Shown one piece after another: positions 50,461-61,189 of a stretch of DNA of 64,000 bases. Position numbers and translations under genes: made by a program. Source of the stretch: Doryteuthis pealeii. Its lineage: Eukaryota; Mollusca; Cephalopoda; Myopsida; Loliginidae. Under the pieces are notes generated by a model that worked only from the letters and a program-made list of their open reading frames with translations, made no database searches and was not told the DNA's origin. Each line of letters begins with the position of its first letter. Positions within the stretch are counted from its first letter, which is position 1. Where the stretch lies: contig CM042148.1 of assembly GCA_023376005.1 (NCBI GenBank), positions 69,435,126 to 69,499,125 of the forward strand, given 5' to 3'.

Positions 50461-50712
50461 AGGCCAGGTTAGCTCAGTCGGTAGAGCGTTCGGCTAGAAA
50501 TCACAAGGTTCCTAGTTCAAAACCGACCCTCGCCAACTCAGCGTATGAGTAACACAGGGATCTGTGCGGTAAAGTAAGGAGCCGATGGTAAGTGTGGCGC
50601 TCTGTCTCATACGTAAAAAAACATCTCCTTGGTCTAGCGCTAGTGAAAAGGGGATAGACTTCCTCGCTGATTGGCTGCTACCGACTATAGGCCACCCCGA
50701 CAACTTTTACTT
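50461..50712 (+). mobile_element. SINE-B copy with clear A and B boxes
   Basis: ggttagctcagtcggtagag and ctagttcaaaaccgac; body agtaaggagccgatggt; tail gacaacttttacttact. Confidence 0.88.
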
Positions 50713-50839
50713 ACTCGAAGCTATAATTGTTTACTAAGGATTATTATTAATTACTTGAAACCATGTAACTGTGATATTACACCAAGGTCCACTCTGACCT
50801 TATATGGTTCCATCTATTGGTCAAATAGATCTATATACA

Positions 50840-51085
50840 AAATTTAGAGTTCGAATCCTGGACGAGGCTGTTTGAATTTCACATAGGACAAATACCCTTT
50901 GAAAAGGTATGCATCCAACTATTCTCCCGCCAGCTATGGGCAAATAGGAGGACAAATCGAGCTCTTTAACCATAGGCAAGCAGTCTAGGAGAAGGGACAA
51001 CCCAGAATTCAAACCTGTTAAACTTAAAAATTGACCTTGTGTCACATCCTGCTCGTGGAGAGGGATTGGGTAAATACATACCCAA
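50840..51085 (+). mobile_element. SINE-A lacking the A box
   Basis: Starts at the B box gagttcgaatcctggac and ends ggattgggtaaatacatacc. Confidence 0.8.
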
Positions 51086-51474
51086 TATATTTGGATTTCA
51101 ACCTTACAAAATTATTACTCATACAGAAGTCGACAAGTATTTTTTTTTATTTAAAAAAAATTCGACCTATACACGAGTATACACGGCACACTGTGTAGAA
51201 CATGACCTCATAAAGTTGATTGGAATTATCATTTTGATTTTTTTCATTGGCTAAAAAAAAATGATGAGTGAAATTGAAATTGAAAGCGCACCATAAGGAA
51301 ATGAAGTAGAGGGGTAGGGTGGGGAAGGAAATGGTCATGTTCGAATCCCCTGTTTCCTGTCACTGTATCACTTGACTTTTCGTTCCGTGGTCATATTTTT
51401 CTACGCCCCTTTTGTCACTATCGTTTGCGAATGATAGACAGATGAGCAATAACACACGATAGTCATGAATCGAT
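51086..51474. other. Unassigned
   Basis: No gene or repeat recognised. Confidence 0.45.
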
Positions 51475-51547
51475 ATATATATATATATAATTATATATAT
51501 ATATATTTGTGTGTGTGTGTGTGTGTGTGTGTACATATATATATATG

Positions 51548-51605
<58 letters not shown>
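51475..51605. repeat. (TA)n and (GT)n tracts
   Basis: (TA) 51474-51507, (GT) 51508-51531 and (TA) 51534-51605. Confidence 0.93.
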
Positions 51606-51607
<2 letters not shown>

Positions 51608-51718
51608 TAGATAGATAAGAATAGTGATAAATAGACAGATATCTGGGTACATATAAGGTGTTAGATAGATTGATGTGAACAGAATGATAGATGGATGCAC
51701 GTGAATAGACTAACATAC

Positions 51719-51752
<34 letters not shown>

Positions 51753-52029
51753 GTAAAGACTTAGACAGGCAGACAGACAGATAAATAGATAGATAGATAG
51801 ATTGATGGATATAGTATATAGAAAGAAAGATATATATATGTGGGGTCTTAGATGTAAAGACATATAGATAGGTACGTAGATAGATTGATAATTGTGGAGA
51901 CTTAGATATTGAGATAGAAAGATAGATGTGAACAGACTGATAGATACATATGAATAGACTGAGATAGATAGATACATAGATAGGCATGAAGGCTTGGATA
52001 AATAGATAGATGTGAAGACCTAGAGATAG

Positions 52030-52060
<31 letters not shown>

Positions 52061-52087
52061 GAGAGAGGAGAGAGAGAGAGAGAGAGA
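51606..52087. repeat. (GATA)n composite array
   Basis: gata runs with agatgtgaacagactgaga-type spacers: the reverse-complement version of the 24.7-26.5 kb TCTA arrays. Ends in (GA)n 52061-52087. Confidence 0.9.
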
Positions 52088-52387
52088 GGTGGGGATTTCT
52101 GCGGTTACTAAACACCGGTCCTCGAAAAGCCTGAGAAAAAAAGGATCCTTTATGTAAAGATGTAAAGACTTAGATAGATAGATAGATAGATATAGTATAT
52201 AGAAAGAAAGATAGATACATGTGGGGACTTTGATGTAAAGATAGGTACATAGATAGATTGATAATTGTGGACCCTTAGATATTGAGATAGAAAGATAGAT
52301 GTGAACATACCGATAGATACATATGAATAGACTGAGATAGATAGATAAGAGATAAGCATGAAGGTTTGGATAAAAAGATAGATGTGT

Positions 52388-52427
<40 letters not shown>

Positions 52428-52440
52428 GAGATAAAATAGA

Positions 52441-52484
<44 letters not shown>

Positions 52485-52767
52485 TAGATATATAGATTAA
52501 TTGATTGATTGATTAATTAATCAATCGAGACTTAGATAGATCGGGATTTAGATGTGAACAGACTGAGATATATGGATTGAAACATGGGAATACACTGAGA
52601 TAAATAGATAGAGAGATGTGAAGACTTAGATAGATGTGAATAGACTGAGATAGATAGATAGATAGATAGATATTCAAAGTCCAGATAGATAGATTGATAG
52701 CTGACCTTTTCCACGGTTACTAAACACCGGTCCTCGAAAAGCCCGAGAGAAAAAAAATCCTTTATAA
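52088..52767. repeat. Second GATA block between duplicated flanks
   Basis: cggttactaaacaccggtcc and tcgaaaagcc(t/c)gagaaaaa occur at 52099-52150 and 52714-52765. Between them are GATA runs, (GA)n 52386-52430, (TA)n 52442-52483 and tagtatatagaaagaaagat (also at 51808). Indicates duplication of array plus flank. Confidence 0.85.
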
Positions 52768-53300
52768 TGACAAATAGCGATGATTTCCGACGTGTTAATA
52801 ATTGGGCGTGTTTGATGGGAGGTGGGAAGAGCTAACCAACAAATCGGATAAAAAAAGGGGGCTAAATATGCTGATAGACAAATGAAGAAGGCAATGGAGC
52901 CTTTAACTGAAAACACTGTCCTCGGTTGAATACCAAAGTATAATAGAGAATCACCCATGAATAATTAAACCCCTATGAATATTTGATACATTCTTTATTC
53001 TAAACCAAAGATGCCAGGGTTATATTATTTCTAGTGGAATATTATACAAATCTGCCCTGTCAGCAGGACTTAAAATAGGTCGACTGTATCTTTCCAGAGG
53101 GAATACACCCTAATATTAGCTGTTCAGTTTTTTTTAAAAATAAATAAATAGGGGTAAAAAACAGCATTAAAACCATTTTTTAAGATTTCTAAGAAAGGGA
53201 ACGTTTGATCTGATTTATATTTATTAGGAACCGAGATGTTGAAGATACTGGCTCGCTGCTTATGAAACTTAACATACAAACACGTTTCGCACACTCAAAG

Positions 53301-53331
<31 letters not shown>

Positions 53332-53394
53332 TCTCACTCTCTTTTCCCCTCTCTCTCCACTCATTGAGAAACTAACATATTAGTCCACGGGGAT
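52768..53394. other. Unassigned with family F fragment and (CT)n
   Basis: 53050-53120 (ctgtcagcaggacttaaaat...ccagagggaata) is a sense-strand family F 5' fragment; (CT)n lies at 53300-53350. The rest is unrecognised. Confidence 0.5.
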
Positions 53395-53735
53395 ATCCTG
53401 TTCTCATTCTGCTAACCATACCTGGGGTACAGGTGTTAAGCTGTGTTAATTATTTTTCTATGTTACTGCTGACTCTGACCAGGACTGAACCTGCAGTCTA
53501 GAGATAACTGTTACTTAGAACTGTCTTAACCTAACTCCTTTATCCACTAGGCTATGTGTCCAATTGGATTACGACAAGAAGGTTCCCGATAACGACAAGA
53601 AGGTTCCCGAGTCCGTGAAGGTTCCCGAGTGCGACAAGAAATACCTGAAGGCCTGAGGGCACATCGGCCGAAACATTGTACAGATAACAATGAAGATGGG
53701 GATAATAGTCAGAATAATACAAATAATACTAATTA
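53395..53735. mobile_element. SINE-D (minus) joined to KVPES block and G right arm (plus)
   Basis: The minus strand 53565-53400 is the best SINE-D copy: A box tagcctagtggataaagga, B box caggttcagtcctgg. From 53569, gacaagaaggttcccgat units lead to the G right arm (cggccgaaacattgtacag). The opposite orientation of the SINE compared with 19769 argues that it was inserted into G elements independently. Confidence 0.75.
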
Positions 53736-54194
53736 TTAAGCCTCATCTAATTATAGGGAGTGGTCTTGAATTAAGAATTGTTATAAGTTAGATGGTTGGT
53801 TGGTTGGTTTGTGGTTGAGGGATTTTAACGGCAAATCAACTCGTCTAGGGTAATTTTATACCAAAGGTTAGGAATTAATATATGTTGTATGTCTATATTT
53901 ACACTTTTGTAGTTAACAGTTTTAACGAAATGTTAACATCGTCGAGCATTGTACGATACATTGGATATTTTCCGTGTGGCGTCACATCAGTGAAGGGGGT
54001 CGGTGTGCAAATAAAACTGTTGAGAGTAAGGCCCCGAAACGGTGCACATTCTCTCCTGATGATCCCAAAACCAAATACATAACATATCAATAACAAACAA
54101 AACAAAAGAATCATGGAATTGAACTTCTCGTCGGTTTTGCTATTAGAATGAGGAGCATTCTACAGCCGGCTCGCTTTATGGTGAGTTTCCTTTA
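53736..54194. other. Family F tail and unassigned sequence
   Basis: 53790-53870 (ggttggttggtttgtgg...acggcaaatcaactcgtct...ataccaaag) is a minus-strand family F 3' tail. The rest, including the overlapping short frames near 53890-54110, is unassigned. Confidence 0.5.
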
Positions 54195-54199
54195 CTTAT

Positions 54200-54419
54200 T
54201 GTTATACCGGCCGTTCCTACAGTGGAGAATATACACCGGTTCTCACTATAAATAGTGAGACACCGAGTGAAAAGGTTGTACTGTTACCGTACTGTTACCG
54301 TATTGTTACTGTTTAGCGGCAAGCTAGCCGTTCTTGTACCTTATTGTAAATACACTTGTCTCTTTTTATCCCTACCTCGACTTGACTTCTTTTTTTACTG
54401 TTGAACTAACATCACAACA
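54200..54419 (+). mobile_element. Solo LTR, 220 bp, with 5-bp target duplication
   Basis: TGTTATACC ... CACAACA: TG/CA ends with the tgtt/aaca inverted repeat. cttat is directly repeated at 54195-54199 and 54420-54424. Inside are a TATA box (ctataaatag, 54245-54254), a tandem gtactgttacc pair, and a poly-A region (cttattgtaaataca) in the R-U5 position. No internal region remains, as after LTR-LTR recombination. Orientation from the TATA box. Gypsy-like by size and 5-bp duplication; not proven. Confidence 0.85.
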
Positions 54420-54424
54420 CTTAT

Positions 54425-54675
54425 CAAGTAACTTTCTTCTTACTTTTGCATGGTATTGATCAGATTTATATTTTTTGGTATAATTTTATTTCTTTCACCA
54501 AATACTATCAAACAAGAAACCTGAGGAACCTCTTTAGAAATACAAACCGAGAAGACATTTTAAATTTTCTAAAAAAGAAAACAAACAACCTTTTCAACAA
54601 GATATAACAAGACATAACCGAATACCTCCACATAACCACAACTTTAAAGACTGAAATCCATAATAACCTTTTTCT
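54425..54675. other. Unassigned
   Basis: AT-rich; nothing recognised. Confidence 0.4.
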
Positions 54676-54750
54676 GGCATTAAATGACCCACAGCGGTGG
54701 ATATGTCGTTAAACAATACTAAAACACAAACGCAAACCCAAAAACTATAT
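54676..54750 (+). mobile_element. Family F 3' tail, sense
   Basis: ggcattaaatgacccacagc...gatatgtcgttaaac followed by an A/C-rich tail (aaaacacaaacgcaaaccca). Confidence 0.7.
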
Positions 54751-54798
54751 AATGTTTTCTATGTTGATATTTTCAATTAGATCTTTTATATTATTTGT

Positions 54799-55391
54799 TT
54801 GGTTTGGTTTGTTTTGTTTTACGGCATATCAACCTCAGTGGGTCATTTAATGCCGATAAAGTTTTGAAATAAATCAATTCTTAATGGATAATACAATTTT
54901 TTTATAAATACATTTTTCTATTTAACCCATAGATGGGACCCTAACAGGTACTACCACTCCGGGTCAGAGTGGACCAGGGAGCAATGGTGATGAATGGGGT
55001 GCTCCACATTCCCAAACCTCCAAAACTGGAACCTCACCATCAGATAGAGTTTAACGTCATTCCCAGGACATGTAGACCCAGCCACCGCCTTCTAGCACCC
55101 ATATGATAAAAAGGGGTTGGGGCTTGCCATAAGGGCAATAGGGTTGGGAAATCATATAGGTGCTAGGGCTTGACGTGACCAGCGATTGATCGGAGGGGGC
55201 CTCTCCGACCGCCCGTCTAGCCCAAAATAGGCCAAAGTGGAGTATTGCATGTCATGAACTGCTCATCCACCAGGGCTCTATCCTTAAGCATCACGGTCGC
55301 CAGCCACGGCCAACAGGTGACCCATTGGGGAAGTCTTACCCCTCTGCAGAGGTGCAGTCGGTGCATTCTAACGCCCCAGGCGACAGGGCGG
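54799..55391 (-). mobile_element. Family F retroposon, reference copy with 12-bp target duplication
   Basis: tatattatttgt is repeated exactly at 54787-54798 and 55392-55403. In the presumed sense (minus strand) it starts ccgccctgtcgcctggggcg and ends with the hairpin ggcattaaatgacccactga...gatatgccg and the tail aaaacaaaacaaaccaaacc. Non-coding, ~593 bp. The short copies in the window all retain this 3' end. Confidence 0.92.
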
Positions 55392-55403
55392 TATATTATT
55401 TGT

Positions 55404-55722
55404 GTTAAAAAAAGTAGTTTCTGATGAGAGCTAAATCTCTAAATTCTATGAGGAAATGTCTGACAGTACAAGGTCTTTGACATGTTTCCCATTGTGGTTT
55501 TTGTTCTTGTTTGAGAATAAAGGAGTTCATAAGTCCTGTGAGACCAATGCGTAATCGGGAAATAATGACTTGTTCCTTTCTGGACTTTCTATAAGTTAGA
55601 GGAACGTCATGAGATCTAATGAAAGAAAAAAAAATCTTAACGCTAAAAAAGGCAAGAAGCAGGTGGTATCCAGCAGAAACTGTCACGTCAATATACTAAG
55701 TAGGGAAGCACTAATAGTGGAG
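55404..55722. other. Unassigned
   Basis: The minus frame 55405-55686 (93 codons) has mixed composition but no motif I recognise, and no splice support. Confidence 0.4.
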
Positions 55723-55998
55723 GCGCATGGTGTAATGGTTAGAGTAGTAGGAAATGGACTTGTCGACACGAGTTCAATTCCTGAACGAAGCTGTTTGCAT
55801 TTCACGTGGCGCTAATACTCTTGGGAAAGGTATGGATCCAATTATTCCTCCAGCTATGGGTAAATAGCAGGGCAAACTGGACTCTTTAACCAAGGCTAGG
55901 TAACCAGTTTAGGAGAAGGGAAACTCTGAATTCAAACCATTTAAACTCCGCTTAAAAAACTGATCTTGTGTCGCATTCTGCTCGTGTGGAGGGATTGG
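55723..55998 (+). mobile_element. SINE-A copy
   Basis: gcgcatggtgtaatggttag, B box gagttcaattcctgaac, end gggattggtaaataag. Immediately followed by SINE-B on the other strand. Confidence 0.85.
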
Positions 55999-56222
55999 TA
56001 AATAAGTCGTCGGGGTGACCTAAAGTCGGTATTAGCCAATCAGCGAGGGATTCTATCCTTTTTTCACTAGCGCTAGACCAAGGAGATTGTTTTTGCGTCT
56101 GAAGTGGAGCGCCATACCTATCATCAGCTCCTTACTTTACCGCACAGATCCCTGTGCTACTCATATGCTGAGTTGGCGAGGGCTAGTATCGGACTAGGAA
56201 ACTTGTGGTTTCTAGCTGAACA
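55999..56222 (-). mobile_element. SINE-B abutting SINE-A
   Basis: tcgtcggggtgacctaaagt to ggactaggaaacttgtggtt; tRNA head lost. Its 3' end touches the 3' end of the SINE-A (tail-to-tail), suggesting insertion into the A/T tail. Confidence 0.8.
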
Positions 56223-56577
56223 ATTCGATACAAAATGGAGAAATAGGAGTAGAAAGACTATGTTGCGCCAGTATTCCAGGAGAGTAAGGCCATGATTATC
56301 AGTATTTAATATCTTTGCGTTTTACGTTAGAATGGAACGACACCTGTCACTATTTGAGCACCCATACCACGAGCGGTTAGAAAATACGATTATAAATTTG
56401 TAAGCCAACAATTATGTCTTATTCAAACAAAACTGCAAACACTTATTTTTTTCTTTTCTTTTTTTTTCTTTTTAATGCGAGTTTGTGCATGTTTGTGCTT
56501 GACTTATACACTAGCTTGAGTATAGGATCATTTAGGGTCAGACGTGATGCAGCTAGACTTTGTATTCGTATACACTG

Positions 56578-56578
<1 letters not shown>
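56223..56578. other. Unassigned
   Basis: No gene or repeat recognised. Confidence 0.45.
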
Positions 56579-56621
<43 letters not shown>

Positions 56622-57140
56622 AAAAATACCTTATTTAATTGAGTAATAAAAATAAAGTATGGATCAAATATAAGGTATTGTGATCTTTAAGTACTAGTTT
56701 AATTAATGGAAAAATACCTTATTTAATTGAGTAAAAAAATAAAGTATGGATCAAATATAAGGTATTTGTGATCTTTAAGTACTATTTTAATTAATGGAAA
56801 AAATACCTTATTTAATTGAGTAAAAAATAAAGTATGGATCAAATATAAGGTATTTTGTGATCTTTAAGTACTATTTTAATTAATGGAAAAATACCTTATT
56901 TAATTGAGTAATAAAAATAAAGTATGGTCAAATATAAGGTATTTTGTGATCTTTAAGTACTAGTTTAATTAATGGAAAAAACCTTATTTAATTGAGTAAT
57001 AAAAATAATCAATATAAGGTATTTTGTGATCTTTAAGTACTAGTTTAATTAATAAAAAAATACCTTATTTAATTGAGTAAAAAAATATGTCATCTTTTTA
57101 CTCAATAAATAAGGTATTTTTTCCATTAATTAAACTAGTA

Positions 57141-57197
<57 letters not shown>
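56579..57197. repeat. ~90-bp minisatellite with internal hairpins, capped by TA tracts
   Basis: (TA)n 56579-56619, then about five units of ggaaaaataccttatttaat...tcaaatataaggtattttgt...aagtacta(g)tttaattaat (starts near 56620, 56709, 56798, 56886, 56974, 57054), then a partial unit in inverse orientation (57093-57143: ataaggtattttttccatta), then (TA)n 57144-57197. Within each unit aataccttat and ataaggtatt are inverted, so every unit can fold. Confidence 0.9.
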
Positions 57198-57199
<2 letters not shown>

Positions 57200-57233
57200 A
57201 GACCGTTTATCATTCTAGGGAAAATTATAAACA

Positions 57234-57430
57234 AGGTTCCTAGTTCTATACAGGCCATCGCCAACTCAGCGTATGAGTAGCACAGGGAATTTGTGTGGTA
57301 AAGTAAGGATGGTAGTATCCTGATAATAGGCGTGGCACTCCACCTTGGTCTAGCGCTTGTGAAAAGGGGATAGACCCCCTCGCTGATTGGCTGATACCGA
57401 CTTTAGGCCACCCCGACGACTTTACTTTAC
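57234..57430 (+). mobile_element. SINE-B, 5'-truncated
   Basis: Starts at the B-box region gttcctagttctatacagg and ends ggccaccccgacgactttac. Confidence 0.82.
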
Positions 57431-57593
57431 TTATATATATAGTTGTGTGTCTTTAAAAAAAAAACTATGTCAACTTGATAACCTGACTCATTACTTCGAT
57501 GATTACAGACTATGTCTCGTGGGAAATAACGTCAAGAAGCCGAACACGTTGAATGGCTACAATTTAATTGATATATACAAATAATGCATAAAA

Positions 57594-57745
57594 CTAGTAG
57601 GACCTGTGGATATACCACAGTAGGATAATTTAATTATTACAACGCTTGATATGTTTACTTAAGAGCTATTGCCTAATAGCTCAATATGTAAAAAGTATAA
57701 TAATCTTGATTTAACTCTCCGACACTCTTTCTTAAAACGGGATGT
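57594..57745 (-). mobile_element. Helitron family-2 3' end with CTAG
   Basis: On the minus strand: ttaaatcaagattattat...tttttacatattgag...ctactgtggtatatcc, the hairpin ctgtggtatatccacag, then gtcctaCTAG|T. A second, internal-only piece is at 58010-58062 (tgtaaaaagtataataatc). Confidence 0.72.
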
Positions 57746-58187
57746 TGTGAAATATTTACATTGATTTGCTGATAAAAATCTGGGGGGATGTGTTTAAAAT
57801 ATCTACATTAATTTACCGACAAAAAACTGACAAAAACACGACTTGGAAAATATTTAAGTTGGACTGGAAAGATAAATATTACCAAAATATATTCCATAAT
57901 TCACAATTTCAACATTACAAATAAAACAAATATGTGACTTCTTTCTTTTTTTCAGTTCATTTTAAGTTTACGTAGGGCATTTAAGTGACGCAAAACCATT
58001 CGGAATGTGCAAAATATCTTAATATGTAAAAAGTATAATAATCTTGATTTAACTCTCTCTCCCACCCTTCTTTCTTTCTTTCTTTCTTTTTTTCTTTCTT
58101 TTCCTTTTTTCATTACGTTCGATTGAAACAGATTAGCGTTTATTTTAACTTTCGTTTATCATTCTAGGGAAAATTATGATGTATTCG
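57746..58187. other. AT-rich with (CTTT)n and Helitron family-2 internal fragment
   Basis: Contains the 58010-58062 fragment noted above and a tttctttctttc tract 58070-58105. No gene. Confidence 0.5.
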
Positions 58188-58413
58188 GGTTAGCTCAGTC
58201 GGTAGTGCGTTCGGCTAGAAACCACAATACCGGCCCTCTCCAACTCAGCGTATGAGTAGCACAGGGATCTGTGCGGTAAAGTAAGGAGCTGATGGTAGGT
58301 GTGGCGCTCCACCCCAGACGCTAAAATAATCTCCTTGGTCTAGCGCTAGTGAAAAGGGGATAGACTCACTCGCTGATTGGCTGATACCGACTACAGGCCA
58401 CCGTGACGACTTA
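58188..58413 (+). mobile_element. SINE-B copy
   Basis: cgggttagctcagtcggtag (A box); a small deletion removes most of the B box (accacaataccggccc). Body ggagctgatggtaggtgtgg. Confidence 0.85.
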
Positions 58414-58464
58414 CTACTATTCTAGGGAAAAAGGTCTAAGAAGAAAATGTGTCTAGTAGTATTA

Positions 58465-58580
58465 GTTGGTTTGGTTTGGTTTCTTTGATTAATGACATAT
58501 CAATCTTTGTGGGTTATTCAATGCCAAAGCCACCGTTGGAGAAGAACAGTGTTGGTACTATTCAACCCATAGATGGAAGG
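58465..58580 (-). mobile_element. Family F tail with short body
   Basis: ttggtttggtttggtttct, then catatcaatctttgtgggtt...aatgccaaagcc and acccatagatggaag. An internal deletion joins tail and body. Confidence 0.65.
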
Positions 58581-58692
58581 ATGGGGAATCCATACCTTTC
58601 CCAAGAAATTTATCCGAAAGTAAGCATAATAGCGCGATTGGAGTTTGAACTTGCTTGCTTCGATACCGCAGTTTAGAACGTTAGTCACTACA

Positions 58693-59110
58693 CCTTCACT
58701 GCGATCCTACCGTAAGCCGCTGATGATTAGTTCATTATAATTGGGCAAAAAGACCCAGATTACAATAATAATAAGACAGCGTTAGCTGGTGCTCTTTCCT
58801 TGGAGTCTGAGTAAAAACAAGTCTCTTTAGGTCTCCAGGACTCTTCTGGCCTGTTAGAAACCGTGTCGCCATTATAAGGGCTCTCCAATCACTGCGATCC
58901 TACCGTAAGCTGCTGATGGTTAGTTCATTATGATTGAACACAAGGACTCAAATTACAATAATAACATGACTTTATTTGATAGAAAAGAGTTCTAAGGTGA
59001 ATAGATAGTGAACTTTTAAATATCCCTCATACAGGTAAAAAAAAATACCAAGAAAATTTGGTACACCGTGGAGGAAATTTGGTGGGCAGAAAGTTAAGCA
59101 AGTTAAAGGT
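58693..59110. repeat. Family S repeat, copy pair, with a LINE tail inserted
   Basis: 58693-58777 and 58870-59110 match the 26.5-27.1 kb units (actgcgatcctaccgtaag...aggtgaatagatagtgaac). A minus-strand REL-endonuclease LINE 3' end (58778-58857: gcgttagctggtgctc...ggactcttctgg) sits at the point where the intact unit reads acaataataac. Confidence 0.8.
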
Positions 59111-59304
59111 TTTCTAAGGAAATAAACACCAGTCAGTTTTTAAGCATTTATCTTTCTCTCGTTTAACTTTTAAATGTCATTTTTTGGACAAGAGAGTCAT
59201 TGGCAATGAAAAATGAATGAATTACGAAAATTAGAATTAAAAAAATTAAGTGTAGTGTAACCACTACACTACAGAGACTCTCCAGCAGAAATAGTATGTA
59301 TTTT
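59111..59304. other. Unassigned
   Basis: Nothing recognised. Confidence 0.4.
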
Positions 59305-59530
59305 CTTAACCCCTCCGCCACGGGCAGTATTTAACAGAATGCCAACTTTTGAGTGGAGTACAGCTGGTTTGAATTCAGTTCCTTCTCCTAGATTGATAAT
59401 CTAACCAAGATTAAAGAACTCAGTTTGTTCTATTTACCCATAGCTGGAGGGAGAAGAGATGGATTCATTCCTTTCCCAAAGGCATTTGCACGAAGTGAAA
59501 CGCAAACAGCCTCGTCCTTGATTTGAACAC
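59305..59530 (-). mobile_element. SINE-A copy, head truncated
   Basis: cccctccgccacgggcagt...ctagattgataatctaacc...cctcgtccttgatttgaaca (B box complement). Confidence 0.8.
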
Positions 59531-60178
59531 GAATCAAAAGATTTTTTCATTCCCATCGTATTCCTTTTTATCCTTACTTTTTTCACTTTTTTATCCATCT
59601 GTTCTTTCTTTCTTTCTCTTTTCTTTCTTTCTTTATCTTTTTCATTCATATCTTTCTTGCTTTCTTTTCTTTCTCTTTTTCCTTGTTCTCTTCTTTCTTT
59701 CTTTCTTTTCTTTCTTTCTTTCTCTTTTTCATCATTCCCCTTTTTCCGCTTTTCATTTTCGTCTTTCTTTCCTTTTTATCCATCTCATCTTTCTTTCTTT
59801 CTTTCTTGTTTTTTCGTTTTTTTTTCTCTTTTTCCTTCCCATCTTTCTTTCTCCTTTTCACCCATTTCTTTCTTTCTTTCTTTCTTTCTTTATTTCTTTC
59901 TTTCTTTTTTCGTTTTTCTTTCTCTTTTTCCTTACCATCTTTCTATCTCCTTTTCACCCATTTCTTTCTTTCTTTCCTTTCTCTTCATTTATCTTTTTCT
60001 TCCTTCTTTTCTTTTATTTCTTTTTATTCACTCTTGCTCTTTTCATCGTTTTTATCTTTTCTCCTTTCTCATTCATTCTTCCCCCCTCTCTCTCTTCTCT
60101 CATTTTGCTTCTATCTTTTTCTTTCTTCTTTCTTTCTCTTTTATCGTTCTTTTTCTTTCTTTCTTTCTTTCTTTCTCG
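59531..60178. repeat. (CTTT)n-rich polypyrimidine tract, ~650 bp
   Basis: tttctttctttc with irregular cattc/ccatc interruptions on the plus strand. The open frames across it (up to 262 codons, Phe/Ser-rich) are artefacts of T-rich sequence. Confidence 0.93.
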
Positions 60179-60215
60179 CAAACATAAATATATATGTATA
60201 TTTTTATGCATGCAT

Positions 60216-60220
<5 letters not shown>

Positions 60221-60269
<49 letters not shown>
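60221..60269. repeat. (CA)n microsatellite
   Basis: About 24 CA units. Confidence 0.95.
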
Positions 60270-60271
<2 letters not shown>

Positions 60272-60621
60272 TACGTTCAATCTCACCCTAAATAAACAAA
60301 CAATCCGGTGAAAACGGATCGTACGGAGCGATTTGTTTTTGTGAGGTCAAATGACGTAAAATTTTTGACTATCTGCGGATTTCATCAAACCAGTTATGTA
60401 TTTAAAAGAAAATTAACCGAGCAATGTCAAGGCCGTTTTGCTGTCAGCATAAACATACACACCTTCCCGCGCATTTTCTCACGCTATGAAAGCGAGGCTG
60501 GAGCCAATTTGAACGTAAAGAAAATATTCCTTAACGGGAAGAAAAAAAAAAGAAAATCTTACAGTAAATCCCCACTCCCCCACAAAAAAAGTGCGGTTGG
60601 GAGGACAGAGCGAAAGAAAGT
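60270..60621. other. Unassigned stretch with a 106-codon plus frame
   Basis: Frame 60308-60628 has mixed composition over the first ~75 codons (RFVFVRSNDVKFLTICGFHQ), then becomes Lys-rich and runs into a SINE. No motif, no splice or promoter signal. Probably chance, but the first part is not repeat-derived. Confidence 0.3.
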
Positions 60622-60860
60622 AAAGTAGACTTAATGGCTTATTGTCGGTATCAGCTGGACAGCGAAGGGAGTCTATCCCTTTTCACTATCGCTAAACAGG
60701 GAGATCGTTTTTGCGTCTGAGGTGGTGCGCCATACCTACCATCATCTCCCAGCTTTACCGCACAATCCAAGTTGTGATACTCATGCACTGAATTCGATAT
60801 GGGCGAAGTCCGGTATCGAACCCTGAACGTTGTGGTTCCTGGCTGAGCTAAACCGGCCCT
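60622..60860 (-). mobile_element. SINE-B copy
   Basis: agtaaagtagacttaatgg to cctggctgagctaaaccggc, with an insertion in the head (gcactgaattcgatatgggc). Confidence 0.78.
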
Positions 60861-61189
60861 TTAATTTCTTTACTTACTCTGTTAAATATCGACTTCCAAG
60901 GCTTCTTGTTTTGGGACTATTATTTCCGGACACACTTTCCTACCAATCATTTACTTTTTGCTTTAGGATAGTAGTTTTAGTGTTGCGGGGTCTCGAAGGA
61001 CGTTAGTGGGGATCAAAGACGAGATGAAAAGGTGACGACAAGTTCACATCAGGAAAAAAGAAAAGTCAGACGCGTGATCACAGAAAAAATACCACTCACT
61101 TTGTTATTGATGTATCAACTTGACTCTGGACCGGTCACAAAAACACTTACCAAACATTCGACATCAGCAGAGGATGATCAATTTTTCAT
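60861..61189. other. Unassigned
   Basis: Nothing recognised; the plus frame 61032-61361 is a fusion with SINE fragments. Confidence 0.4.

Noticed and set aside
50461..50535. True tRNA gene at the head of SINE-B copies
   Set aside because: A and B boxes are tRNA-like, but the 72-nt cloverleaf does not close, and the same head is followed by the same SINE body in about a dozen copies.
51360..51987. 205-codon minus frame
   Set aside because: Translation of GATA, TA and GT microsatellites.
59523..60311. 262-codon Phe/Ser/Leu-rich frame resembling a membrane protein
   Set aside because: Lies on a (CTTT)n polypyrimidine tract; hydrophobicity is a product of TTT/CTT/TCT codons.
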